Positions 51,330-60,399 of a DNA stretch of 64,000 nucleotides are shown here, in pieces (within the stretch, counting starts at the first letter, position 1; the number at the start of each line of letters is the position of its first letter). A program made the translations under genes and the position numbers. Source of the stretch: Pseudomonas sp. 5P_3.1_Bac2 (lineage in GTDB: Bacteria; Pseudomonadota; Gammaproteobacteria; Pseudomonadales; Pseudomonadaceae); the NCBI RefSeq assembly GCF_025465995.1, contig NZ_JANLNY010000004.1, forward strand, positions 434,001 through 498,000, written 5' to 3'. Under the pieces are notes generated by a model, which made no database searches, was not told the DNA's origin, and saw only the letters and a program-made list of their open reading frames with translations.

Positions 51330-52421
51330 ATGTCCGGCAATACCTACGGCAAGCTGTTCACTGTCACCACCGCAGGCGAGAGCCACGGGCCGGCGCTGGT
51401 CGCCATTGTCGATGGCTGCCCGCCGGGGCTTGAGTTGAGTCTACAAGACTTACAGCGCGACCTCGATCGCCGTAAGCCTGGCACCAGCCGCCACACCACG
51501 CAGCGCCAAGAGGCGGACGAGGTCGAGATCCTCAGCGGCGTGTTTGAAGGCAAAACCACCGGCTGTGCGATTGGCTTGCTGATCCGCAACACCGATCAGA
51601 AGTCCAAGGACTACTCGGCGATCAAGGACTCCTTCCGCCCAGCCCACGCCGATTACACCTATCACCACAAGTACGGCGTGCGCGACTACCGTGGCGGTGG
51701 CCGCAGCTCGGCGCGGGAAACCGCTATGCGCGTGGCGGCCGGTGCTATCGCCAAGAAGTACCTGGCCACTCAGGGCATTACTGTGCGCGGCTATATGAGC
51801 CAGTTGGGCCCCATCGAGATTCCGTTCAAGAGCTGGGACAGCGTCGAGCAAAACGCCTTCTTCTGCCCGGATGCCGACAAAGTGCCGGAGCTGGAAGCCT
51901 ATATGGACCAACTGCGGCGCGATCAGGATTCGGTCGGGGCGAAGATCACGGTAGTGGCCGAAGGCGTGAAGCCCGGTTTGGGTGAGCCGATTTTCGACCG
52001 TTTGGACGCCGAGCTGGCCCATGCGCTGATGAGCATCAACGCGGTCAAAGGGGTGGAAATTGGCGCCGGTTTCGCCTCTGTCGCCCAGCGCGGCACCGAG
52101 CACCGCGATGAGTTGACCCCAGAAGGTTTCCTGTCGAATAACGCCGGCGGCATTTTGGGCGGCATCTCCAGCGGTCAGCCGATTGTGGCTCATCTGGCGC
52201 TCAAGCCGACCTCCAGCATCACCACACCGGGGCGCTCGATTGACATCCACGGCGAGCCGCTGGAGCTGATCACCAAGGGCCGCCACGACCCGTGTGTGGG
52301 CATCCGCGCCACGCCAATTGCCGAAGCGATGATGGCCATTGTGCTGCTCGATCATCTGCTGCGTCATCGCGGCCAGAACGCCGACGTGCGCGTCAGCACC
52401 CCGGTGTTGCCGCAGCTTTAA
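51330..52421 (+). CDS. aroC: Chorismate synthase AroC
   Basis: A 363-residue FMN-dependent enzyme that converts 5-enolpyruvylshikimate-3-phosphate to chorismate. The start is ATG 51330 ([24 protein letters not shown]). Diagnostic elements are GESHGPAL (about 15-22), [16 protein letters not shown] (about 43-58), the FMN/His region [20 protein letters not shown] (about 118-137) and [17 protein letters not shown] near 268-284. It is near-universal. An MFS gene follows in the same orientation. The DAHP synthase of the same pathway is at 25609. Confidence 0.97.
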   Translation: MSGNTYGKLFTVTTAGESHGPALVAIVDGCPPGLELSLQDLQRDLDRRKPGTSRHTTQRQEADEVEILSGVFEGKTTGCAIGLLIRNTDQKSKDYSAIKDSFRPAHADYTYHHKYGVRDYRGGGRSSARETAMRVAAGAIAKKYLATQGITVRGYMSQLGPIEIPFKSWDSVEQNAFFCPDADKVPELEAYMDQLRRDQDSVGAKITVVAEGVKPGLGEPIFDRLDAELAHALMSINAVKGVEIGAGFASVAQRGTEHRDELTPEGFLSNNAGGILGGISSGQPIVAHLALKPTSSITTPGRSIDIHGEPLELITKGRHDPCVGIRATPIAEAMMAIVLLDHLLRHRGQNADVRVSTPVLPQL

Positions 52422-52486
52422 TCCCGGCGCTGAGTCGGCTGCTACGGTGGCCGACGCGCCTCTTGCCCCTGCCTGAGTCACCCTGA

Positions 52487-53641
52487 GTGAACGATTCCAG
52501 CTTGCCCTATTGGCGCCTGTCAGGTTTCTACTTCTGCTACTTCGCCTTGCTTGGCGGCACCGCGCCGTTTCTCTCGCTGTATTTCGATCACCTGGGATTT
52601 TCCGCGGCGCGCATCGGTGAGCTGGTCGCTATTCCCATGCTGATGCGCTGCGTGGCGCCGAATATCTGGGGCTGGCTGGGCGATCGCACGGGCCAGCGCC
52701 TGCTGATCGTGCGCGTCGGCGCCTTGTGTACGCTGCTGAGCTTTGCCGGCATCTTCATCAGCCAAACCTACGCCTGGCTGGCGCTGATCATGGCTTTGCA
52801 CGCGTTCTTCTGGCATGCGGTGCTGCCGCAGTTTGAGGTGATCACCTTCGCCCATCTTAAGGAGCAAGCCACCCGTTACAGCCAGATTCGTCTGTGGGGC
52901 AGCATTGGTTTTATCGTCGCGGTGGTGGGCGTGGGCAAGGTCTACGAGTGGCTGAGTTTGGATGCCTATCCTTGGGCTTTGGTGACGATCATGACGGGCA
53001 TCGTGTTGAGCAGCTTCTGGGTGCCCAACGCGCAGCCGCAACAGCGAACTCACCTGGCCGCGCAGGGTAGTTTTCTCCAGCAGTTGCAGCACCCAGGGCT
53101 ATTGGCCTTTTTCCTGTGTGTGGCGTTGATGCAGTTGAGCAACGGTCCTTACTACACCTTTTTCAGCCTGCATCTGGAGTCCCTCGGTTACGCCCGTGGC
53201 GTGATCGGCTTGCTCTGGGCCCTAGGCGTGCTGGCCGAGATCGGCATCTTTATGCTGATGGCCAAACTGTTGGCACGTTACTCAGTGCGCAGTGTGCTGC
53301 TTTGGAGTTTCGCCCTGACTGCGGTGCGTTGGCTGTTGCTGGGTAATTTGGCCGGGCACTGGCCCGTGTTGCTGTTTGCCCAGACCCTGCACGCGGCCAC
53401 CTTCGGTTGCTTCCATGCCACCGCCATACATTTCGTGCAGCGCAGTTTTGCTGCCAATCAGCAAGGCCAGGGCCAGGCGTTGTATGCCGCCTTGGCCGGG
53501 GTTGGCGGCGCCTTGGGGGCGTTATATTCCGGCTACATTTGGCATGCCGTAGGCGCGGCTTGGACCTTTGCCAGCGCCAGTGCGATTGCCGTCGCAGCGG
53601 CGTTGATTATCGCCCGCTACCTGAAGGATGAGCGGCCATAA
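52487..53641 (+). CDS. MFS transporter, HcaT/PPP family
   Basis: A 384-residue major facilitator protein with about 12 TM helices. The start is GTG 52487. The N-terminus WRLSGFYFCYFALLGGTAPFLSLYFDHLGFSA, the loop GWLGDRTGQRLLIV with motif A, and RLWGSIGFI (motif near 136-144) match the MFS_1-like/3-phenylpropionate transporter (HcaT) group. It lies 65 bases after aroC on the same strand, as in P. aeruginosa from memory. Substrate unknown. Confidence 0.9.
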   Translation: MNDSSLPYWRLSGFYFCYFALLGGTAPFLSLYFDHLGFSAARIGELVAIPMLMRCVAPNIWGWLGDRTGQRLLIVRVGALCTLLSFAGIFISQTYAWLALIMALHAFFWHAVLPQFEVITFAHLKEQATRYSQIRLWGSIGFIVAVVGVGKVYEWLSLDAYPWALVTIMTGIVLSSFWVPNAQPQQRTHLAAQGSFLQQLQHPGLLAFFLCVALMQLSNGPYYTFFSLHLESLGYARGVIGLLWALGVLAEIGIFMLMAKLLARYSVRSVLLWSFALTAVRWLLLGNLAGHWPVLLFAQTLHAATFGCFHATAIHFVQRSFAANQQGQGQALYAALAGVGGALGALYSGYIWHAVGAAWTFASASAIAVAAALIIARYLKDERP

Positions 53642-53694
53642 GCCGTGAATTCCAACCATAATTGGCCCTTATTGAAAGTGTGAGAGTTGCCACC

Positions 53695-54243
53695 ATGACC
53701 AGCCTGAGCGTTTACCATCAGCACACCTTGGATCTACCCAATAAGTCCCTGACCCACGTTGAGGACATCGTCAGCACCCTGGCAGCGGTAGGCCTGCAAT
53801 TCACTCAGCAGGCGGTACAAACCCCAGTGACCGCCGGCACGCCAGCGGCTGAAGTGCTAAAGCAAAGCGCCGCTGAACTTAAGTCACTGCAAAGCGAGCA
53901 CAACCTGCTTAGCGCCGATGTGCTGAGCCTGCTCGATGAGCGTGGGGAGGGCAGCCAGCTGGGCAAAGACCTGCGCCGTGAGCAGAGCACCAGCAGCGAC
54001 GTGCTGTACTACTGCTTAGCCGGCCGCGGCCTGCTGGCGGTACATGTGGGCGAATATGTGTATGGCCTGCTGTGCCAGAAGGGCGATGCGTTGCGTATTC
54101 CGGCTGGCGTGGGGCATTGGTTTGATGGTGGCGAGCATCCGCGCTACGCCGTAGCGCGCCTGTTTGCCAGCGCCGAGCCTGGGGTTTTCAGCCTGCACGA
54201 GCAGGATTTGGCAGCCACTGCCGCCGCGTTTGACGATTACTAA
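53695..54243 (+). CDS. Acireductone dioxygenase homologue lacking metal ligands
   Basis: A 182-residue cupin closely resembling acireductone dioxygenase of methionine salvage over its whole length (N-terminus MTSLSVYHQHTLDLPNK, then THVEDIVSTL, later GRGLLAVHVGEYVYGLLCQKGD and RIPAGVGHWFDGGEHP). The metal-binding motif, H-x-H-x(3)-E in the family, reads EQSTSSDV at residues 96-103, so three of the four metal ligands are gone; only His141 in GHWFD remains. It is probably not an active dioxygenase. The enzyme's usual partners mtnB and mtnC are absent here. It may be a pseudo-enzyme or a protein of new function. Confidence 0.87.
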   Translation: MTSLSVYHQHTLDLPNKSLTHVEDIVSTLAAVGLQFTQQAVQTPVTAGTPAAEVLKQSAAELKSLQSEHNLLSADVLSLLDERGEGSQLGKDLRREQSTSSDVLYYCLAGRGLLAVHVGEYVYGLLCQKGDALRIPAGVGHWFDGGEHPRYAVARLFASAEPGVFSLHEQDLAATAAAFDDY

Positions 54244-54330
54244 GGCGGGCCAGTCGCCGCCTGCCGCTAAAAGTCGCCAAGTGCCGGGTGAGGTCTATGC
54301 TCAACAAATCCGCACACAGGAGTGATGACT

Positions 54331-54522
54331 ATGAGTTCGAAATTTGGCGGCCTGCTGGGCTTGGTAATTCTGGCTCTGGATATCTGGGCCATTCTGAGCG
54401 TGATCAAGAGCAGCGCCAGCTTGGGAGTCAAGCTGGTGTGGATTGTCTTGATCGTGATTCTGCCGGTGCTCGGCCTGATCATCTGGGTCTTGTTCGGCCC
54501 GCGTGGCAGCCTTAAGAGCTGA
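54331..54522 (+). CDS. PLDc_N-type small membrane protein
   Basis: A 63-residue protein starting at ATG 54331, with CAGGAG eight bases upstream. It has two TM helices (about 8-26 and 33-54) and ends with the loop VLGLIIWVLFGPRG, the conserved GPRG of the phospholipase D nuclease N-terminal (PLDc_N) family. Such stand-alone domains are widespread and of unknown function; stress or envelope roles are speculative. Confidence 0.85.
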   Translation: MSSKFGGLLGLVILALDIWAILSVIKSSASLGVKLVWIVLIVILPVLGLIIWVLFGPRGSLKS

Positions 54523-54525
54523 GTC

Positions 54526-54552
54526 GGCAACCACCGCGCGGCGGTGGCTGCC
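54526..54552. terminator. GC-rich hairpin between converging genes
   Basis: Stem CCACCGC / GCGGTGG around GCG, extended by GGCA/TGCC, lies between the PLDc_N gene and the converging chemoreceptor gene. No T-run longer than three follows, so terminator strength is uncertain. Confidence 0.6.
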
Positions 54553-54560
54553 GGTTTAGC

Positions 54561-56000
54561 TTAACTGGCGACCCGCCGATGCAACTGGTGCGAGAGCTGC
54601 TCCAGTTGCTCACCTAACTGCACCAAAGACTCTTGCGATTGCAGCAACTCGGCGCTGGCTTCGCGCTGCCGTTGGCTGGCATCACGCTGCGCGGCGCTGT
54701 TGTCGCGCACCTGCGCCAGTTGCCGGTGGGCGTGGGTCAGAGCCTGGCTGTGTTGCAAGATCGCTGCGGCTAAGGTGGCGGTGAGTTCGGTATTACTGCT
54801 TAACGCCAAGCTGACATCGCTGACCTGCTCGGCGCCAGTGTCGATAATCTGCTGCGACTGACTGAGTACGTTTTGCACCGTGTCCGCCGTCGAGTTACTG
54901 CGCTGCGACAGGTTCCTCACCTCATCCGCCACCACTGCAAAGCCACGGCCATGCTCGCCGGCGCGCGCCGCTTCAATCGCCGCATTGAGGGCAAGCAAGT
55001 TGGTTTGCTGGGCGATGGCGCTGATCATTTGCATCGACTCAGCAATGCGTTGGTTACTCTGCTGAATCTCCCCCATGCTCGATTGGGCGGCGCGCATGCG
55101 TTGGGCGCAGCCGCTGACTTGCGCACTGCTGTGCTGAGTGTCGTGGCTGAGCTGCTGCATTTGCTCGGTGTTGTGGGAGAGGCTGCTAAGCACCTCATGC
55201 ACGGCGCCATCCAACTGCTGCATGGCATCGGCCTGCTGCTGCACCTCGCTGTCGATGCTCTGGCAGCGTTGGCGGATGGTGCTCAGGGTGTGCTGCAGAT
55301 GGCTGGCCATCTGCAGCAAATCGCTGGCCGAGCTGCGCACCTCTGCGATGATGCCGGCCAACTGCTGCTGATCACGGGCGGCGCGCTGGCCAAACTCGTG
55401 GGATTGCGCCAAGGCGAGCTCGCCATCGGTCAACGCTTGTTGGCGCAAGCGCGCGTTAAACCACTGCGCCAACCACACCGTAAGGATTGGCAGCAGATAG
55501 CCGGAGTAGGTATTGACCACCGCATCCCGCGGGCTCAGCTCCAGTACCGGCAGTGCGGCGCCACTGCGCTCCAAGCGAATCAGCCAGAACACAAAGAGCA
55601 ATTGCACCAAGCTCCAGAGCATGGCACTGCGCGCGCCGGCGAGCAGGTAGGCGATCACGATGATGCACGCCGGCCAGTAGATATGCGCCGAATGCAGGCC
55701 GCCCAAGTGATAGATCAGCAGCATCGCGTAGCCGGAGAAAATCGCCATGGACAGATTGGCCGCCACCGCCAGGGGCAATACGGCGCTGCGCAGCAGCCAC
55801 AGCACTACGGGCATGCCGAGCACCTGCAGCAAGGCGCCGTAGACCAGTCCTTCGTGGCCCAAACGGCCCCATTTGATGCAGCTGTACAAGCCCACCACGA
55901 TGCTGCACAAGGCACTAAAGGCGACGGTGCGCGCCATCATCACAGCGCTTGGCGTGGTTAAGTCGCGGGGCAAAAAGCGTCCGAGAAATCCCTGGTGCAT
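54561..56000 (-). CDS. Methyl-accepting chemotaxis protein with multi-TM sensor region
   Basis: A 479-residue chemoreceptor from ATG 56000, preceded by GGGGGTG; ATG 56012 lacks a ribosome site. The N-terminal 190 residues hold about six hydrophobic segments and no sizeable periplasmic domain. A HAMP domain is not evident. The signalling domain (about 220-475) has the hairpin tip [40 protein letters not shown]. Signals may therefore be sensed within the membrane or in the cytoplasm, as in other short-loop receptors. It is divergent from the Baeyer-Villiger monooxygenase gene. Confidence 0.88.
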   Translation of the reverse strand: MHQGFLGRFLPRDLTTPSAVMMARTVAFSALCSIVVGLYSCIKWGRLGHEGLVYGALLQVLGMPVVLWLLRSAVLPLAVAANLSMAIFSGYAMLLIYHLGGLHSAHIYWPACIIVIAYLLAGARSAMLWSLVQLLFVFWLIRLERSGAALPVLELSPRDAVVNTYSGYLLPILTVWLAQWFNARLRQQALTDGELALAQSHEFGQRAARDQQQLAGIIAEVRSSASDLLQMASHLQHTLSTIRQRCQSIDSEVQQQADAMQQLDGAVHEVLSSLSHNTEQMQQLSHDTQHSSAQVSGCAQRMRAAQSSMGEIQQSNQRIAESMQMISAIAQQTNLLALNAAIEAARAGEHGRGFAVVADEVRNLSQRSNSTADTVQNVLSQSQQIIDTGAEQVSDVSLALSSNTELTATLAAAILQHSQALTHAHRQLAQVRDNSAAQRDASQRQREASAELLQSQESLVQLGEQLEQLSHQLHRRVAS

Positions 56001-56162
56001 AGGCACCCCCATTTATTGTTGTTGTGGATGTATCGGCTAAGGGCACGTTGCGGTGCCGTGCGGCAACTTAGCAAAGAGCGAGGTGCTATGGCAAAAGGCT
56101 ATGTTGCGATGGCTGAAGCCCGACCCAAGCGCCATAAGGTTTCTGCATAAAGGGCAAAAAAA

Positions 56163-56177
56163 GGCCAATATTTGGCC
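56163..56177. promoter_or_regulatory. Palindrome upstream of the monooxygenase gene
   Basis: GGCCAA-TAT-TTGGCC is a perfect 6-3-6 inverted repeat about 70 bases before the monooxygenase ATG. It may be a regulator site for this gene or for the divergent chemoreceptor gene. No regulator is encoded nearby. Confidence 0.4.
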
Positions 56178-56247
56178 GTATAGGCCGTGCCGTTATGGGC
56201 GCAGGCCAAGTAGCATCGTCCGTGATTGCTAATCACTGGGCACAACA

Positions 56248-57732
56248 ATGCATAACGACCCCCAGCGTGATGCGCAGCCTGAGCGTTATGCACTGCTGAT
56301 TATCGGCAGTGGCTTTGCCGGCATCGGCATGGCGATTCAACTGCAACAGGCCGGCATCACCGATTTTCTTCTGCTCGAACAAGCCGCCGAGCCCGGCGGC
56401 ACCTGGCGCGATAACCATTATCCGGGGGCGGCCTGTGATGTGCCGTCCTTTCTCTACTCGTTTTCCTTCGAGCCCAAGCACGACTGGCAACGCCGCTTTG
56501 CCCCGCAGGCGCAGATCCATCAATACAGCCAGCACTGCATCGCCAAGTACCAGCTCGGCTCACGCATTCGCTGCAACGCCAAGGTTAGCCACGCACGGTT
56601 CGCTGCGCAGACGGGGCTGTGGCAGGTTCAACTGGTCGATGGCCGGCAACTGCTGTGCCGGGTGTTGATCAGCGCCTGCGGCCAGCTTAATCAACCGGCC
56701 TATCCGCGCCTGCCAGGTGTTAGCGAGTTTGCCGGGCCGAGCTTTCACTCGGCGCGCTGGCGCCACGATGTCGAGCTGGCTGGCAAGCGCGTCGCGGTGA
56801 TCGGCACGGGCGCCTCGGCGATTCAATTTGTGCCGCAGATCCAGCCGCAAGTGGGCCAGTTGCTGTTGTTCCAACGCTCGGCAGCCTATGTGCTGAGCAA
56901 GCCGGACCGTCCCTATAAAGCTTGGGAACAGCGCCTCATGCAGCGCATGCCGTGGCTGCAGAAACTGCTGCGCGGGCTGCTCTATCTGCATCATGAAAGC
57001 CGTGGCCTGGCCTTTATTAGCTTGCCGTGGCTGATGAAACCCATGGCCTGGGAGTTTGAGCGGCATCTGCGCCAAGCCATTCAGTCGCCGCAGCTGCGGG
57101 CCAAGTTGCGTCCGGATTACCCCATGGGCTGCAAGCGCATTCTGATCAGCAACGATTACTTGCCAGCCCTGGCCCAAGCCAACGTGCAGGTGATCAATCA
57201 GGCCATCAGCCGCGTCAGTGCGCACGCTATTCATACCCAGGATGGGCAGGAGCATCCGTGCGATGTGCTGATCTACGGCACCGGCTTTGCCGCCACTAAG
57301 TTTCTCGCCGGCATCGAGGTGACGGGGCTTAACGGTCAGCAGTTGGCCCAGCAGTGGCAAGCCGGCGCCGAGGCGTATAAGGGCATCAGCGTCAGTGGTT
57401 TTCCCAATTTCTTTATGCTCTATGGGCCCAACACCAATCTGGGCCACAACTCGATTATCTATATGCTGGAAAGCCAGATGCGCTATGTGCTGCGCTGCGT
57501 GCAGCGGTTGGATCAGCAGGGCTGGCGCTATATGGACGTCAAACCTGCATTGCAACAGCGCTTTAACCAGCGTTTGCAAGAGCAGGTCGAGCACACCATC
57601 TGGGCCCAGGGCTGCAGCAGTTGGTATAAGACTGCCAGCGGTAAAAACACCAATAACTGGCCGGGTTATACCTTTAGCTACCGCCTGCAAACCCGCCAAC
57701 CACAGGATAGTGACTATGACTGGGTACGTTGA
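56248..57732 (+). CDS. Flavin-containing Baeyer-Villiger-type monooxygenase
   Basis: A 494-residue FAD/NADPH monooxygenase. The FAD site is IIGSGFAGIGMAI (about 18-30) and the NADP site is AVIGTGASAIQ (about 183-193). The type I BVMO fingerprint F-x-G-x3-H-x3-W-(P/D) reads FAGPSFHSARWR at residues 161-172, so the final P/D is replaced by Arg172. The late segment GFPNFFMLYGPNTNLGH is also typical. Such enzymes convert ketones to esters or lactones. The next gene, an HSL-type esterase, overlaps it by 17 bases, a pairing known for BVMO pathways. Substrate unknown. Confidence 0.9.
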   Translation: MHNDPQRDAQPERYALLIIGSGFAGIGMAIQLQQAGITDFLLLEQAAEPGGTWRDNHYPGAACDVPSFLYSFSFEPKHDWQRRFAPQAQIHQYSQHCIAKYQLGSRIRCNAKVSHARFAAQTGLWQVQLVDGRQLLCRVLISACGQLNQPAYPRLPGVSEFAGPSFHSARWRHDVELAGKRVAVIGTGASAIQFVPQIQPQVGQLLLFQRSAAYVLSKPDRPYKAWEQRLMQRMPWLQKLLRGLLYLHHESRGLAFISLPWLMKPMAWEFERHLRQAIQSPQLRAKLRPDYPMGCKRILISNDYLPALAQANVQVINQAISRVSAHAIHTQDGQEHPCDVLIYGTGFAATKFLAGIEVTGLNGQQLAQQWQAGAEAYKGISVSGFPNFFMLYGPNTNLGHNSIIYMLESQMRYVLRCVQRLDQQGWRYMDVKPALQQRFNQRLQEQVEHTIWAQGCSSWYKTASGKNTNNWPGYTFSYRLQTRQPQDSDYDWVR

Positions 57733-58645
57733 ACAGATCAGCCTTGGGACGGAGCAAGCTGTGCTGCGCAAGATCTTGCGTGGCGCTTTGCGCGTGCTGT
57801 TTCGCGGCTTGATCAGCCCGCCCACCCCAGTGCCGGTACAGCGTGTGCTGCTGCGCTCACTGACGCTGATCAGCCATCGGCCTGCGGGGGTTACGCGCAG
57901 CCATGGCCAATTGGCTGGGCGGCCTTGTGAGTGGCATCGGGCTCAAGCCAGCCAAGGCCGGGCGCTGCTGTATTTGCATGGCGGCGCCTATTTGATTGGC
58001 GCCCCCAATACCCACCGCAGTATTTGCGCGAACTTGGCCAAGCGGGCGCAGCTGGATGTGTGCGCCCTGGATTACCGCTTGGCCCCGGAGCATCCCTATC
58101 CGGCGGCGCGCGATGATGCCGTGGCGGCTTATCAGGCCTTGCTTGAGCAAGGCTATCGGCCTGAGCAAATCGTTGTTGGTGGCGATTCTGCCGGTGGCAA
58201 TCTCAGCCTGATCACCACCTTACAGCTGCGGGCGCAAGGCTTGCCGCTGCCTCGGGCGCTGCTGCTGTTTTCGCCCGTCACTGATTTTACCGGCGCGCAG
58301 CTGCATGACCCCGAGGCGGGCGATCCGCTGTTGCATCCCGCGTGGATGGAGCAGGCGATTCGCCTCTATTGCCCGCCGGAACTGGCCCACGACGATCCCG
58401 GCTTATCGCCGCTCTACGCCGAGCTGAGCGGCTTGCCAGCCATGCTGATTCAGGTCGGCGAGGATGAGTCGCTGCGCAACGACAGCCTGCGTTTGGCGGC
58501 CAAGGCCCATGACGCTGGAGTGGCGGTGCAATTGCAGCGCTACGTTGGCATGTGGCATGTGTTCCAGGCCCATGCTGGTGTGCTCAAGGTGGCCGACAGG
58601 GCCTTAGCAGATGCCGCCCGGTTTATCCGCGCGCATGATGCTTAG
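57716..58645 (+). CDS. Alpha/beta hydrolase fold-3 (HSL family) esterase
   Basis: A 309-residue esterase of the hormone-sensitive-lipase family. The start is ATG 57716 (MTGYVEQISLG), with AGGA eight bases upstream, inside the last codons of the monooxygenase. The oxyanion motif HGGAYLIG begins at residue 88, the nucleophile elbow GGDSAGG has Ser158, and the acid and His lie in QVGEDESLRND and MWHVFQ. It would hydrolyse the ester or lactone made by the monooxygenase. The 17-base overlap strongly suggests coordinated expression. No regulator gene is adjacent. Confidence 0.92.
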   Translation: MTGYVEQISLGTEQAVLRKILRGALRVLFRGLISPPTPVPVQRVLLRSLTLISHRPAGVTRSHGQLAGRPCEWHRAQASQGRALLYLHGGAYLIGAPNTHRSICANLAKRAQLDVCALDYRLAPEHPYPAARDDAVAAYQALLEQGYRPEQIVVGGDSAGGNLSLITTLQLRAQGLPLPRALLLFSPVTDFTGAQLHDPEAGDPLLHPAWMEQAIRLYCPPELAHDDPGLSPLYAELSGLPAMLIQVGEDESLRNDSLRLAAKAHDAGVAVQLQRYVGMWHVFQAHAGVLKVADRALADAARFIRAHDA

Positions 58646-59115
58646 CTCGGTTGCAGGTGAGGGCAGACGGATTGCACTACCGTGTATCGGCCAAAATAAT
58701 GAGCCTGTGGCCTGGCTTATGGCTTGCCGATCAGCCCTAGGGCAGGGCGTTTAGCGCAGTTTTGGCCGTTTTGCTGCAATGCCATAAGTGTTTCAGGGTG
58801 CTGCGATCAGGGTGAATGTGCTGTAACAGTCAAGCAAATCCTCGCCAGAGCGGCTAGTCTGGCACTAACGTCGGTGCCGCAAGGTTATGGATAGCCCGGC
58901 GTTATTTGTCTGTAGGTGGTTACTGGATGGATGGGTTCCAGTAATGACCCTGTCACATCAGGTGCTTGCGCTTGATTCTTAGGTGCCCAGTTGCTTGGGT
59001 CGTAACACCGCTGAAGCTGGCGGTGGCAATAGGTAAGTGCTGTTCAGATCGTGCCAGCGGGCTGCACGCCTGTGTTTTGGTGCGTCTTATGTCTATCGCC
59101 TGAGGAGGTCACAGT
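58646..59115. other. 470-base intergenic region
   Basis: No gene was found between the esterase and rraB. One inverted repeat stands out, TTACTGGA-N9-TCCAGTAA at 58920-58944. The rraB gene has a strong ribosome site (GAGGAGGT). No terminator with a T-tract was recognised after the esterase gene. Confidence 0.45.
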
Positions 59116-59451
59116 ATGAGCACAGCCATGCAAGATGACGTCGCTAACGGTGTTTTTCGACGTATGAAAGAGGGCGGTTTTGACTTTGCCAGTTTTCACC
59201 CCATTGAGTTTTACGCGATCTTCCCCGATGAAGAACGGGCGCGTGCGGCCAAGGGCAGTTTTCAAGGTGAGTCGCTGCATGCCCAGGTCAGTGAACGTGA
59301 AGATGGGGTCTGGCACCTGCAAGTGAGTAAGGTGATGTTTGCCACCAGCGATGGCATTGATGACTTCGAGCAAGACTTAGAGTCAGTCGTGTTACCCCTC
59401 GGCGGTAAGCTGGATGGTTGGGGCGTTACCCAAGAGGTTAAGACCCTCTAG
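59116..59451 (+). CDS. RraB-like ribonuclease E inhibitor domain protein
   Basis: A 111-residue acidic protein with the RraB fold: FHPIEFYAIFPDEERARAAKGSF, then HAQVSEREDGVWHLQVSKVMFATSDGIDDFEQDLESVVLPLGGKLDGWG (key residues Trp-His-Leu-Gln-Val, and the C-terminal Gly-Gly-x-x-Asp-Gly-Trp). In E. coli RraB binds RNase E and modulates RNA decay. The ATG at 59116 follows GAGGAGGT. It is a stand-alone gene; whether it targets RNase E here is unproven. Confidence 0.85.
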   Translation: MSTAMQDDVANGVFRRMKEGGFDFASFHPIEFYAIFPDEERARAAKGSFQGESLHAQVSEREDGVWHLQVSKVMFATSDGIDDFEQDLESVVLPLGGKLDGWGVTQEVKTL

Positions 59452-59574
59452 CGTTGCCTCAGACATCGGCCAGTTGGCTGCTGGCCGATGTTGCTACTGC
59501 CCTGCGTAAGACTGCTTGATCCTCCCTTTAAGTTAACCTTTGCCCTGGCGCTGACTGCCCAGGATCGGCGATCT

Positions 59575-60300
59575 ATGAGCGATATTCTGATTTTTTGCCA
59601 CAGCGACTACTGCCCACCGGCCCATCTGGGCACCGTGCTGCAGCGCTTGGGCTTGGCTTATCAAGTGCTGCGCGTCGATCAGGGCGAGCTGAGCGCAGTC
59701 GATTTGGATCGGCCCAAGGCCGTGGCCATCATGGGTGGGCCGATGAGCGTCAATGACCCGCTGCCGTGGTTGCGCGCTGAGCTGGATGCCCTCAGGCACT
59801 TGCTTAAGCGCGACGTGCCGCTGATTGGCCACTGCTTAGGTGGGCAACTGCTGGCCAAGGCCTTGGGCGCTGAAGTGTCGGCAATGGGCTACAACGAAAG
59901 TGGCTGGCAGAGCATGCGGCGCCTGGATCAAGCTGCGCCCAGCCCTTGGCTGACCCATGTGCCGGCCGACTTCAGCATTTTTCAGTGGCATGGCGACAGC
60001 TTCGCCTTGCCCGACGGCGCCCAAGCATTGCTAAGCAGTCGCTGGTGCGCGCAGCAGGGCTTTAGCTGGGGCGATAAGGTACTGGCCCTGCAAGGCCACC
60101 CGGAAATGGATGAAGCCTTGTTGCGCTGGTGGCTGAGCGACGCGTCGAAGATGCTCGACGCCAGCCAGCCGAGCCAACAAAGCAAGGCGCAGATGTTGGC
60201 TGAAGTCAGCTCCAAAATGGCCGCGCTCAATCAGCTGGCCGCCGGCTTTTACCGGCGCTGGCTGGGGCTGGCGGGCTTAAGCAGCCCGGCTTTGCCATAA
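59575..60300 (+). CDS. Class I glutamine amidotransferase (GATase1) protein
   Basis: A 241-residue stand-alone amidotransferase. The start is ATG 59575 (MSDILIFCHSDYCPPAHLG). The catalytic Cys87 lies in IGHCLGGQLLAKALG, and the His/Glu pair in LQGHPEMDE near residue 180. The substrate-loop segment MGGPMSVNDPLPWL is typical of the GMP-synthase-like/PuuD-like stand-alone group. It may hydrolyse glutamine or gamma-glutamyl amides. It precedes the ATP-grasp/alpha-E/transglutaminase operon by 180 bases on the same strand but has a separate promoter region, so co-function is only suggested. Confidence 0.87.
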   Translation: MSDILIFCHSDYCPPAHLGTVLQRLGLAYQVLRVDQGELSAVDLDRPKAVAIMGGPMSVNDPLPWLRAELDALRHLLKRDVPLIGHCLGGQLLAKALGAEVSAMGYNESGWQSMRRLDQAAPSPWLTHVPADFSIFQWHGDSFALPDGAQALLSSRWCAQQGFSWGDKVLALQGHPEMDEALLRWWLSDASKMLDASQPSQQSKAQMLAEVSSKMAALNQLAAGFYRRWLGLAGLSSPALP

Positions 60301-60360
60301 GCGCTTCTTCATAGGGGTCGCCATAAAATGAGCCGCGGCCCGCCGAGTGCGAGCAGATGC

Positions 60361-60377
60361 TGCGCTATTTTGGTGCA
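60361..60377 (+). promoter_or_regulatory. NtrC-type enhancer dyad
   Basis: TGCGCTATTTTGGTGCA resembles the NtrC consensus TGCACCA-N3-TGGTGCA at 12 of 14 fixed positions; the right half is exact. Its centre lies about 86 bases before the predicted start of the sigma54 promoter at 60428-60444. The identity of the activator is inferred from motif and distance. Confidence 0.6.
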
Positions 60378-60399
60378 AAGGCTTCTTGTTTATTATCTA

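Noticed and set aside
51450..52481. A 343-codon open frame antisense to aroC
   Set aside because: aroC is unambiguous and the antisense product has typical shadow composition.
56560..57825. A 421-codon open frame antisense to the Baeyer-Villiger monooxygenase gene
   Set aside because: Its translation is low-complexity His/Gln/Leu/Ala typical of antisense reading, while the plus strand carries clear FAD and NADP motifs.
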